A stretch of DNA of 21,111 nt from IMG/VR virus record IMGVR_UViG_3300044527_000208, positions 1 to 21,111 of that record; one strand, written 5' to 3'. The position numbers and the translations under genes are program-made. Positions within the stretch are counted from its first letter, which is position 1, and each line of letters begins with the position of its first letter. The notes below the pieces were generated by a model. That model had not been told where the DNA came from. It saw only the letters and a list, made by a program, of their open reading frames with translations, and searched no databases. This document shows positions 6,327 to 11,604 of this stretch, piece after piece. This DNA comes from a virus.

Positions 6327-6550
6327 GGCTGCCCCCTTGCTCGTATGGCGGCAGATAAATCGTCACGCCAAGGTCTTTCAAACTGGCGCACATAGTCATG
6401 CTCAATAAACTTCGCACACGCCTCACGTTCATGCTTGGCGACAAGGGTAGCAAAGCGTTCAAGCTCATGCACCATCAGTAAATGGGGTGTTTCAATGGCT
6501 TGCTTAATGTTGGCCTCCCTAGCCATGCGGATGATGTCTTCCTTAGTCAT
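6323..6550 (-). CDS. Conserved small phage protein, unknown function
   Basis: The 75-residue product has the pattern MTKEDIIRMAREAN, HELERFATLVAKHEREACAK, then a C-terminal AAIRARGQ. I recall this combination as a very frequent small protein in betaproteobacterial phage early operons, with no function known. It overlaps its neighbours on both sides by 4 nt. The charged helical hairpin predicted suggests a soluble protein-protein interaction module. Confidence 0.82.
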   Translation of the reverse strand: MTKEDIIRMAREANIKQAIETPHLLMVHELERFATLVAKHEREACAKFIEHDYVRQFERPWRDDLSAAIRARGQP

Positions 6551-6828
6551 TTGTCTGTTTTCTTACTAAAAATCTCTGGCCTATAAACCCGCACGCTTGC
6601 ATCATGCAAGTAAACAACTCGGATCATGTCGTCAACTACGGTCCAACAAAATTCCACCATCTTCCCACTTGATCCGTAGCTGTAACCATCAACCAGGCTT
6701 TTGCCAAATTCCTTGCATTTGATTTGCCGCAAGGTCAGCACAATTTCTCCACCGCCCTCATTGCTGGCAGACCAAGTCTGTGCTGAGACTGCAACTGGCA
6801 ATGCCAGCAAGAGCGCGGCAATCTTCAT
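6547..6828 (-). CDS. Hypothetical exported protein with signal peptide
   Basis: The 93-residue product begins MKIAALLLALPVAVSAQTWS: a short basic N-terminus, hydrophobic core and AxA-like cleavage site (VSA|QT). It is probably exported to the periplasm by Sec. The mature part (WSASNEGGGEIVLTLRQIKC, EFGKSLVDGYSYGSSG, VEFCWTVVDDMIRVVYLHD) looks beta-rich, with two cysteines that could pair. Similar WxAxNExGGxIVLT proteins occur, from memory, in other Burkholderiales phages and prophages. A periplasmic product from an early operon could affect the host envelope, for example by blocking superinfection, but nothing proves this. Coupled to both neighbours by ATGA overlaps. Confidence 0.8.
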   Translation of the reverse strand: MKIAALLLALPVAVSAQTWSASNEGGGEIVLTLRQIKCKEFGKSLVDGYSYGSSGKMVEFCWTVVDDMIRVVYLHDASVRVYRPEIFSKKTDK

Positions 6829-7040
6829 GACTTCACAAAAAGGCGCTCAATGCCCTTCTCTTTTACAAATGCTGTGAAGTCCAATGGCGTCTTGGCAAGC
6901 ACAGCAAAAGTCATCATGTGGCACAACTGAGCAGCTTCATAGCCCGTGCAGTTCTCAGGAATTGTGATGCGGTGCATAGCACCATCAATCTCAACTTCGA
7001 TGGGGCCGATGGGCTGCAGTTCATTTACGTTCAATTTCAT
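6825..7040 (-). CDS. Hypothetical 71-residue phage protein
   Basis: Product MKLNVNELQPIGPIEVEIDG, AMHRITIPENCTGYEAAQLC, then a helical C-terminus (MTFAVLAKTPLDFTAFVKEK). It appears to be a beta-hairpin followed by helices. The start at 7040 overlaps the HTH gene by 20 nt, and its stop overlaps the exported protein's start by 4 nt. No family recognised. Confidence 0.72.
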   Translation of the reverse strand: MKLNVNELQPIGPIEVEIDGAMHRITIPENCTGYEAAQLCHMMTFAVLAKTPLDFTAFVKEKGIERLFVKS

Positions 7041-7209
7041 GCTCCTTGATTGGTGTGTGGATGAGCTTGCCCTTTGTCAGCACAAGCAGTCTAAAAAGAG
7101 GCATACGGTCATGCTTGCAGTAGTAATGGACCGTGGAAGGCGCAACGCCTAAGAGCCTGGCTGCAGCCCGTATGCCGCCAACAGATTCAATAAGTTCTCG
7201 GATGTTCAT
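7021..7209 (-). CDS. Cro/YdaS-like HTH regulator, first gene of the leftward operon
   Basis: The 62-residue product MNIRELIESVGGIRAAARLL, GVAPSTVHYYCKHDRMPLFR, LLVLTKGK is a compact HTH. IRAAARLLGVAPSTVHYYCK is the helix-turn-helix, as in the YdaS/Cro family of lambdoid control regions. It borders the divergent region 7210-7318 and is the first leftward gene, the normal place for a Cro-type repressor that would bind there and control both directions. The start has no strong Shine-Dalgarno and may be leaderless. No CI-type partner with a cleavage domain is in the window. Confidence 0.82.
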   Translation of the reverse strand: MNIRELIESVGGIRAAARLLGVAPSTVHYYCKHDRMPLFRLLVLTKGKLIHTPIKEHEIERK

Positions 7210-7318
7210 GGAGTTAGATTACTCGAACGGGCAAATTCATGCAAGCTATAGACAAATATGTTGACAAGGTGTTCGATACATGAAACACTTTAGACTCAGC
7301 AAACTTTAGAGCAAACCC
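7210..7318. promoter_or_regulatory. Divergent control region between leftward and rightward operons
   Basis: The 109-bp gap between two outward-reading genes must hold two promoters. Rightward: a perfect -35 TTGACA at 7261-7266, but only a poor -10 near 7284-7296. Leftward: TTGTCA (minus strand, over 7260-7265) with a possible TTGCAT 17 nt downstream. An 18-bp imperfect palindrome TGTTCGATACATGAAACA at 7270-7287 (dyad TGTTnnATnnATnnAACA) lies just after the -35 and is the best operator candidate for the HTH protein at 7021-7209. AGCAAAC boxes occur at 7298-7304 and 7310-7316, before the ATG. Confidence 0.6.
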
Positions 7319-7489
7319 ATGGAAAGAAATGATGAATGGCAGCAAATGTGTGAAGAGCGCGAGCAAATGACCGAGGAAGCTTTTATCCGTGCCAGGTCTG
7401 GTGCGGCAAGTGAAAACGATTGGAAATGGCTTGCAAACGAACTTGGATTAACGCTTTACAAAAAGGAACGTAAATATGCTGATCTCTGA
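7319..7489 (+). CDS. Small acidic phage protein, first gene of the rightward operon
   Basis: The 56-residue product MERNDEWQQMCEEREQMTEE, AFIRARSGAASENDWKWLAN, ELGL is not in the long-ORF set but is well supported. It has a GAGCAAACCC leader with the tandem AGCAAAC boxes, it fills the gap at the operon start, and its stop overlaps the next gene (14 nt). The EREQMTEEAFIRARSG and DWxWLANELG pattern is, from memory, shared by small proteins upstream of SSB-like genes in Burkholderiales phages. Function unknown; its position suggests an early role beside ssDNA-binding and exonuclease proteins. Confidence 0.7.
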   Translation: MERNDEWQQMCEEREQMTEEAFIRARSGAASENDWKWLANELGLTLYKKERKYADL

Positions 7490-8102
7490 AACCACGCAAA
7501 CCCGAGAATACAAACTTGTGCCTGAAGGCTCGCACTTGGCCATCTGCTATGGCATCGTTGATTTGGGCACGCAAAAGTCGAATTGGCAGGGTGAAATCAA
7601 GCACCAGCGCCAGTGCAGGATCTTGTGGGAGTTACATGGTGAGGACCACGATGGCAATGCCCTCACACTCGAAGATGGCAGGCCACTGTCTTTAAGCCAG
7701 CGCTACACGCTATCACTCAATGAAAAGGCCAAGCTTCGTAAAATGCTTGTGTCCTGGCGCGGCTCAGAGTTCACTGACAAAGAGCTTCGAGGTTTTGATA
7801 TGCGCACCATCATCGGCAAGGCTTGTATGCTGACCGTGACGCATTCACATAAAGATGGCCGCACTTATGCCAATGTCGAGTCAGTGACTGCAGTGCCAGC
7901 AGCCCTGCGCAAGCTTGGCATCCCTGAAATGATCAACAAGCGCACTTACTTTAGCTTTGCTTACTTCGAGCAGCACGAATTTGACGGGTTAAGTGATGGC
8001 TTTAAGCGCGTCATCATGCAAGCGCCAGAGTGGCAGGGTATTGCTGGAAGCATAAGCAAACCCACATCACTGGCTGATGTCGATGACGACATTCCGTTTT
8101 AG
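7476..8102 (+). CDS. Phage single-stranded DNA-binding-like protein
   Basis: The 208-residue product has an OB-fold-like pattern of beta-strands (LAICYGIVDLGTQKSNWQGE, RQCRILWELHGED, PLSLSQRYTLSLNEKAKLRK), a helix with MLVSWRGSEFTDKEL, then GKACMLTVTHSHKDGRTYAN, VESVTAVP. It ends in an acidic tail with DVDDDIPF, the signature terminus of SSB proteins that recruits partners. The arrangement GxxHAxCYxxxDLGTQ, WRG, GKACMLxxxHxxxxGxTYANV is a known phage replication/recombination protein type, probably binding ssDNA next to the exonuclease. A classical SSB would be shorter and lack the long middle. Its start overlaps the upstream stop. Confidence 0.82.
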   Translation: MLISETTQTREYKLVPEGSHLAICYGIVDLGTQKSNWQGEIKHQRQCRILWELHGEDHDGNALTLEDGRPLSLSQRYTLSLNEKAKLRKMLVSWRGSEFTDKELRGFDMRTIIGKACMLTVTHSHKDGRTYANVESVTAVPAALRKLGIPEMINKRTYFSFAYFEQHEFDGLSDGFKRVIMQAPEWQGIAGSISKPTSLADVDDDIPF

Positions 8103-8104
8103 TT

Positions 8105-8353
8105 ATGGCAACGAAACAACTCACACAAAAAGCAGCAACTCAGTCGCTGATGGCAGAACGTGACTGGGTTACTGTGTACCTCGTTGATGACGTCACGCTA
8201 GTACCTCATTACACCAAAGAAGGCTTTTGGGTGCATCCAAGTGGAGAGTCCTACGAACCACAGGCTTTGCAACATGTTGGAGCAAGACGTAGCACAACGC
8301 TTTTATGGCCTCGATATTGGTTACAGGAGCAAGCCAATGGCACAAACCCTTGA
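8105..8353 (+). CDS. Hypothetical 82-residue phage protein
   Basis: Starts two bases after the SSB-like stop (TAGTTATG). The N-terminal 16 residues are polar, then AERDWVTVYLVDDVTLVPHY, TKEGFWVHPSGESYEPQAL looks like a beta-rich core. ATG 8150 (MAERDW) is a possible alternative start, since no Shine-Dalgarno is visible for 8105. No family recognised; the stop lies inside the next gene by 17 nt. Confidence 0.65.
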   Translation: MATKQLTQKAATQSLMAERDWVTVYLVDDVTLVPHYTKEGFWVHPSGESYEPQALQHVGARRSTTLLWPRYWLQEQANGTNP

Positions 8354-8918
8354 GTCCGTTAATGCCTTCTCCAGCGCTCAAGCTGAGATTAACTTTCAGC
8401 CCGTAAAGAGAAAGCGCAGATCACAGAAGTTTTTGAAAAACGCCGAGTGGAACATCTTGATGCGCAGGGTCTTCCGCGGCGAGAGTCCAGTTGCGTTGGA
8501 GTTGGAGTTTGGTGTGTCAAGCAAGACCATCTATCACTGGCGCCGTCTGATTGTGACTAACCAGCCAATACCACGATTTTCGCTGGAAGATGCAACCAAA
8601 GAAGTTATTAGCAAAAGTCGCATGAAGTATCGAGATGAAGGAACGATTAAAGATTGGAAACCAACTGTAAAGGAAACTACGATGGAAGAAATTAGACCCC
8701 AGGCCGCCTATGTTGCACTCAACAACATGATCCGTAACGGCACATCGCACTTGCAAGAAGCAGTTAATCAGCTACCCGCGAAGATGCCAGAGCATGAGAC
8801 TTTACTGATTGCTCCCAGTGGCAATCGATTGCTGACGCCAGCCAATGACGCTCAGTTAATGCTTTTCCTGAAAGCTGAGGGTTTTGAGCTTTACCAAGTC
8901 AGCCTGAGCAAGATCTGA
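8337..8918 (+). CDS. HTH-containing phage protein, 193 residues
   Basis: ATG 8337 (MAQTLESVNAFSSAQAEINF) is favoured over the longer frame from 8241 because AGGAG lies in the GGAGCAAGCCA leader just upstream. Near residues 45-80, EWNILMRRVFRGESPVALEL, EFGVSSKTIYHWRRLI is a homeodomain-like HTH resembling transposase/regulator DNA-binding helices. The remainder (EEIRPQAAYVALNNMIRN, ..., LLTPANDAQLMLFLKAEGFE) is helical with no known motif. No transposase catalytic domain is present. Its stop overlaps the exonuclease start (TGATG). It could be an accessory to recombination or a regulator. Confidence 0.72.
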   Translation: MAQTLESVNAFSSAQAEINFQPVKRKRRSQKFLKNAEWNILMRRVFRGESPVALELEFGVSSKTIYHWRRLIVTNQPIPRFSLEDATKEVISKSRMKYRDEGTIKDWKPTVKETTMEEIRPQAAYVALNNMIRNGTSHLQEAVNQLPAKMPEHETLLIAPSGNRLLTPANDAQLMLFLKAEGFELYQVSLSKI

Positions 8919-9661
8919 TGGAAGTCAAGGCACAGCCAAGCGAAGCAGGCCACTGGTACACCCGTACCGGCGAGCCGATGTACCAGGTCAAATCCAATGC
9001 TGGCCACCTGCGCAATACAACGCTCAGAGACGCTCGCAAGTATGACCTGGTACCTTCCGTCACAACCATCCTCAACGTCGCAGCCAAGCCCGGTTTAGAG
9101 GCCTGGAAACAGCAACAGATCTTGTTGGCTGCGATGACGCTACCCAAGCGTGATGATGAGAGTCTTGATGCTTACGCTGACCGAGTCTTAAAGGACAGCA
9201 AAGAGCAGGCTTCAGAAGCCAGGGATCTGGGTACTGCCATCCATGCCAAGGTCCAAAGCGCTTTCGAGGGTGGGCCACCAAACGAGAGCTACTTAGCCGT
9301 CAAGCAGATCCTCGACAAAGCGTATGGCAAGCAGGAATGGATCAGCGAAAAAAGCTTCAGTCACCCGCAAGGCTTTGGTGGTAAGTGCGATCTGCACTGC
9401 AAGGTGGCGGTCATTGACATCAAGACCAAGGCCTTTGGTCCTAACGATGATCCGCAAGGGTTTGATGAGCACTTGATGCAGTTAGCAGCCTACCGATCAG
9501 GATTGATCCTGCCCGAGGCGGCTTGTGCCAACGTGTTTGTCTCCACTACTCATGCTGGCCTGGTATCACTCTTCGAGTGGACAAAGGCTGATGTGGAGCG
9601 TGGCTGGAAGATGTTTGAGGCCTTACTGACATTCTGGCAGGCCAAAAATAATTATCAGTAG
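8918..9661 (+). CDS. PD-(D/E)XK phage exonuclease, RecB/Cas4-like
   Basis: The 247-residue product has the motifs of this nuclease class: VPSVTTILNVA near the start, then ARDLGTAIHAKVQSAFEGG with the conserved GTxxH, GFGGKCDLHCKVAVIDIKTK with the catalytic D and DxK, and DEHLMQLAAYR with the QxxxY helix. Length and order match phage exonucleases of the PDDEXK_1 superfamily that process dsDNA ends for recombination. With the SSB-like protein upstream it resembles a recombination pair; no annealase was found here. It is followed by a new promoter at 9704. Confidence 0.88.
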   Translation: MEVKAQPSEAGHWYTRTGEPMYQVKSNAGHLRNTTLRDARKYDLVPSVTTILNVAAKPGLEAWKQQQILLAAMTLPKRDDESLDAYADRVLKDSKEQASEARDLGTAIHAKVQSAFEGGPPNESYLAVKQILDKAYGKQEWISEKSFSHPQGFGGKCDLHCKVAVIDIKTKAFGPNDDPQGFDEHLMQLAAYRSGLILPEAACANVFVSTTHAGLVSLFEWTKADVERGWKMFEALLTFWQAKNNYQ

Positions 9662-9703
9662 GATGAGTGGTAGCTCCTGGGTGGATGAATGGTTGTATAG
9701 GTG

Positions 9704-9732
9704 TTGACAAGTGGATTAAACAAGCCTAAGAT
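9704..9732 (+). promoter_or_regulatory. Strong sigma70-type promoter for the second rightward cluster
   Basis: TTGACA (9704-9709, perfect), a 17-nt spacer, and TAAGAT (9727-9732, 4/6 of consensus) in the 118-bp gap after the exonuclease gene. The spacer contains ACAAGTGGATTAAA, identical to the candidate leftward promoter at 2463-2491. Predicted transcription start is about 9739, at the foot of a 6-bp stem-loop. Confidence 0.72.
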
Positions 9733-9738
9733 TCATTC

Positions 9739-9755
9739 CATAGCAAGTCGCTATG
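9739..9755 (+). promoter_or_regulatory. Stem-loop at predicted 5' end of the transcript, or operator
   Basis: CATAGC (9739-9744) and GCTATG (9750-9755) form a perfect inverted repeat with a 5-nt spacer. The first arm begins seven bases after the -10 box, where transcription should start, so the mRNA would start with a hairpin. The alternative is a repressor operator over the start point. Confidence 0.5.
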
Positions 9756-9757
9756 TA

Positions 9758-9776
9758 AGCAAACCCAGGAGCAAAC
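9758..9776 (+). promoter_or_regulatory. Tandem AGCAAAC leader fused to Shine-Dalgarno
   Basis: AGCAAAC at 9758-9764 and 9770-9776 (12 nt apart), with AGG before the second forming AGGAGCAAAC, three bases before ATG 9780. The same arrangement precedes the genes at 7319 and 2405. This looks like a shared translation-initiation element rather than chance, because boxes and spacing recur. Confidence 0.5.
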
Positions 9777-9779
9777 CAA

Positions 9780-10073
9780 ATGCAAAACGACATCGCAAAC
9801 ATCACCGCAGCATCAGTTGACCAACTCGGCGCATTGCTCGCCCAAATCGCAGACCTGACCAAGCAGGCCGATGCCATCAAAGACGCCATCAAAGACAGTG
9901 CCAGCAACGGTGGTGCCAAGTCTGTTGAAGGCTCACTCTTCAAAGCTACGTACACCGAGACCAATCGTTGCGTCTTCGACAAAGATGCCTTCATCAAGGC
10001 TCATGGTGCCGAGGCTTATGCCAAGTTCACTAAGACCACTGCAGTCTTCTCAGTCAAAGTTACTTCACGCTAA
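9780..10073 (+). CDS. Conserved small phage protein, coiled-coil then beta domain
   Basis: The 97-residue product has an N-terminal helix (ASVDQLGALLAQIADLTKQA, DAIKDAIKDS), a glycine-rich turn (GAKSVEGSLFKATYTETNRC), then VFDKDAFIKAHGAEAYAKFT and KTTAVFSVKVTSR. The layout VDQLGxxxAQIADLxKQ, EGxLxxATxxxTxR, VxSVKVTxR is, from memory, a common small phage protein family of unknown function in Burkholderiales phages. It is the first gene after the promoter at 9704-9732, so probably abundant early in infection. Confidence 0.8.
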   Translation: MQNDIANITAASVDQLGALLAQIADLTKQADAIKDAIKDSASNGGAKSVEGSLFKATYTETNRCVFDKDAFIKAHGAEAYAKFTKTTAVFSVKVTSR

Positions 10074-10086
10074 TCAGGAGGCCAGC

Positions 10087-10290
10087 ATGAGCAAGACACT
10101 CAACAACCTGCTGGCCACCCGTCCTTGGGTGGCACACATCGATGATGAGCGCAATGAGGGCAACAGCATCATCGTAACGCTGGCCAAGGGCTGGTACTTC
10201 GCAGACGAGACTGACTGTGGCGTACGCGGGTTTGACACCGTCAATGAGGTCAAGCGCGATACATCACGCAACGCTGTAATCCAACGATAA
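10087..10290 (+). CDS. Hypothetical 67-residue phage protein
   Basis: Starts at ATG 10087 after AGGAGG (spacing six), inside an ORF whose longer 5' part overlies the previous gene and is an out-of-frame shadow. Product: MSKTLNNLLATRPWVAHIDD, ERNEGNSIIVTLAKGWYFAD, ETDCGVRGFDTVNEV. The IIVTLAKGWYF and GxxxFDTVxE pattern suggests a small beta-sheet domain. No family known to me. Confidence 0.78.
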   Translation: MSKTLNNLLATRPWVAHIDDERNEGNSIIVTLAKGWYFADETDCGVRGFDTVNEVKRDTSRNAVIQR

Positions 10291-10296
10291 ACAACT

Positions 10297-10309
10297 GGGG
10301 CCTAGCCCC
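10297..10309 (+). other. GC-rich intergenic hairpin GGGGC-CTA-GCCCC
   Basis: A 5-bp GC stem with a 3-nt loop lies between the stop at 10290 and the GGAGG preceding ATG 10323. It has no U-tract, so it is not a normal terminator. It matches the hairpin at 1887-1900 in sequence and in placement. Confidence 0.55.
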
Positions 10310-10322
10310 CTTGGAGGACACC

Positions 10323-10535
10323 ATGCACTACAAGCTAATTGAATCTGACAAATATGACCTGCGCTTGCAGGTGTGCAATGTAGTCGAGAAGGCCAACAAC
10401 TTAAATCGCACCTTGGCAAGCGAGTGGCCTGATCTTGATGGCTACCAACTCAATGCCTTCGACAACCTGGTCGGTGAAATGGAAGAGCTTGTATCAATGA
10501 TCGAGCACATTAAAAGCAGGAGGAAAGCAGCATGA
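10323..10535 (+). CDS. Hypothetical 70-residue helical phage protein
   Basis: ATG 10323 follows GGAGG with good spacing; the longer frame starts at a TTG within that Shine-Dalgarno. Product MHYKLIESDKYDLRLQVCNV, VEKANNLNRTLASEWPDLDG, YQLNAFDNLVGEMEELVSMI is largely helical and acidic, with a basic end (SRRKAA). Its stop overlaps the next start (ATGA). No family recognised. Confidence 0.75.
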   Translation: MHYKLIESDKYDLRLQVCNVVEKANNLNRTLASEWPDLDGYQLNAFDNLVGEMEELVSMIEHIKSRRKAA

Positions 10536-10729
10536 TCCCAGGCACACGCGTAAAGACACCACGAGGCTTTGGCATCTTAGAACTTGAGCACCCTGATGGC
10601 ACTTGTGCAGTTCGACTGATCAATGACCGTGAGTGGCCATTTCCTGAGTGGGTATTCCTGCCCCGAGACCAGATCAAGTGGGCACCTGTAAAAGATGACT
10701 TATCCGATGTTGAGGAGGCACCGTTCTAA
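10532..10729 (+). CDS. Hypothetical 65-residue phage protein
   Basis: Product MIPGTRVKTPRGFGILELEH, PDGTCAVRLINDREWPFPEW, VFLPRDQIKWAPV. Glycine and hydrophobic strands at the start (GTRVKTPRGFGILELE) suggest an SH3-like beta barrel, the kind seen in small nucleic-acid-binding or Tudor-like domains, but no diagnostic residue is visible. The acidic tail ends DDLSDVEEAPF. Directly abuts the next gene (stop 10729, start 10730). Confidence 0.75.
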   Translation: MIPGTRVKTPRGFGILELEHPDGTCAVRLINDREWPFPEWVFLPRDQIKWAPVKDDLSDVEEAPF

Positions 10730-11023
10730 ATGGAACAAGTTTACTTACAGCACCTGGGCACTTGCCCCATCTCGAAGTTTGAGACAAGCAAGCTTAAACC
10801 CGTAACCAAACGGCCCTACAAATTTGGCGTGAGTGCGTGTTATTCACCGGCCCCTAGGAACTACTACAGCCACGATCAGGACTGGGTTTATGACCTGATG
10901 GTACTTGACCGCACACCGTACCAAATGATTCGCTACAAGGGCCTGCAGTGGCTTTTGTACGCCCTTTTTGCTGGTGCTGTCATCTACTTCAGCAACGGTG
11001 TTGCACAGTGGGCGGTACGGTGA
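10730..11023 (+). CDS. Hypothetical membrane protein with C-terminal anchor
   Basis: 97 residues. The N-terminal 70 are polar (MEQVYLQHLGTCPISKFETS, ... NYYSHDQDWVYDLMVLDRTP), followed by one predicted membrane segment (LQWLLYALFAGAVIYFSNGV). The tail AQWAVR is short. A single C-terminal span suggests a tail-anchored inner-membrane protein. It overlaps the next small membrane gene by one base (TGATG), so the two may act together. No holin or spanin family is recognised, and the position in an early operon argues against a lysis role. Confidence 0.7.
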   Translation: MEQVYLQHLGTCPISKFETSKLKPVTKRPYKFGVSACYSPAPRNYYSHDQDWVYDLMVLDRTPYQMIRYKGLQWLLYALFAGAVIYFSNGVAQWAVR

Positions 11024-11130
11024 TGGCTGACTTCATTGACTGGCTTACAGCGATGTTTGGCGTCGGTTCGATTGGACTGATTGTGTTTTTAATTTACATA
11101 CTTTGGAGTATGCCTTATGGCGAAGAATGA
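11023..11130 (+). CDS. Short membrane peptide of 35 residues
   Basis: Product MADFIDWLTAMFGVGSIGLI, VFLIYILWSMPYGEE. Nearly the whole peptide is one hydrophobic helix (GVGSIGLIVFLIYILW). It starts at TGATG overlapping the preceding membrane protein. Small single-span peptides next to a membrane partner often form a pair or modulate the host membrane, but no evidence shows which applies. Confidence 0.6.
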   Translation: MADFIDWLTAMFGVGSIGLIVFLIYILWSMPYGEE

Positions 11131-11356
11131 TGATCGATTGACGCTGATTGCTGCAGCGCTTAACGGGATCTTGTCCCGCGGCATTGAGCATTACAAGGAT
11201 GGACCTTACTCACTAGATACGCCAGAGCGCATTGCGACATTGGCTATCCGTATTGCAGACGCAACCCTGGAGATTAGCAATGAAAGACTATCAAAACCCC
11301 GAAGTGCAAATTCAAGTCCTGATCGAGTACATGATGGTGATGATCGCCAGGCGTGA
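11117..11356 (+). CDS. Hypothetical 79-residue phage protein
   Basis: Starts inside the end of the membrane peptide gene (14-nt overlap). Product MAKNDDRLTLIAAALNGILS, RGIEHYKDGPYSLDTPERIA, TLAIRIADATLEISNE reads as a helical domain. The last 25 residues (RLSKPRSANSSPDRVHDGDD) are of low complexity and lie over the start of the next gene in another frame. The functional part may therefore be the first 55. Confidence 0.65.
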   Translation: MAKNDDRLTLIAAALNGILSRGIEHYKDGPYSLDTPERIATLAIRIADATLEISNERLSKPRSANSSPDRVHDGDDRQA

Positions 11357-11453
11357 CTGGCATGGTGTCAGTGATGCAGCCAACGACATCCGCGAACTCG
11401 AGGCCGAGCAGGAAGGGCCAAGCTTCTTGCGGAGGAGCCAAGAACATGCTTAG
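11280..11453 (+). CDS. Conserved small phage protein, unknown function
   Basis: I start at ATG 11280 (GGAG seven bases upstream). Product MKDYQNPEVQIQVLIEYMMV, MIARRDWHGVSDAANDIREL, EAEQEG is helical. The run IEYMMxMIxRRDWHGVSDAA-x-D-RELEA is one I associate with a widespread small phage protein of Burkholderiales phages and prophages. It overlaps the preceding gene by 77 nt. Its end overlaps the next gene by 8 nt. Role unknown. Confidence 0.75.
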   Translation: MKDYQNPEVQIQVLIEYMMVMIARRDWHGVSDAANDIRELEAEQEGPSFLRRSQEHA

Positions 11454-11604
11454 CGATGCTGACATCAGGGCCTGTGCTGACAGTGTCCCTGACTCACTGA
11501 CGGCTGATCACTGGCTTTATGCCTTTGCTCGTGCTGTCGAAGCAAAAGTCTTGAGCAAAACCAATAACGATGAATGGAAATTACACGCAGGAGATGCAGC
11601 ATGA
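11446..11604 (+). CDS. Hypothetical 52-residue phage protein
   Basis: ATG 11446 follows AGGAG (spacing about eight). Product MLSDADIRACADSVPDSLTA, DHWLYAFARAVEAKVLSKTN, ending GDAA. The HWLYAFARAVEAKVL helix resembles the C-terminal domain found in the 148-residue protein at 12412 (FARAIEAKLKE). The two may share a small domain of unknown function. Its stop overlaps the next start (ATGA). Confidence 0.7.
   Translation: MLSDADIRACADSVPDSLTADHWLYAFARAVEAKVLSKTNNDEWKLHAGDAA

Noticed and set aside
8337-8918. Transposase from an insertion element
   Set aside because: Only an HTH resembles transposases. No DDE catalytic region or terminal inverted repeats are visible and the gene is coupled within the operon.
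8918-9661. Possible Cas4 and hence CRISPR-linked function
   Set aside because: The fold class is shared, but there is no Cys cluster for iron-sulfur binding and no CRISPR repeats; phage exonuclease is the simpler reading.
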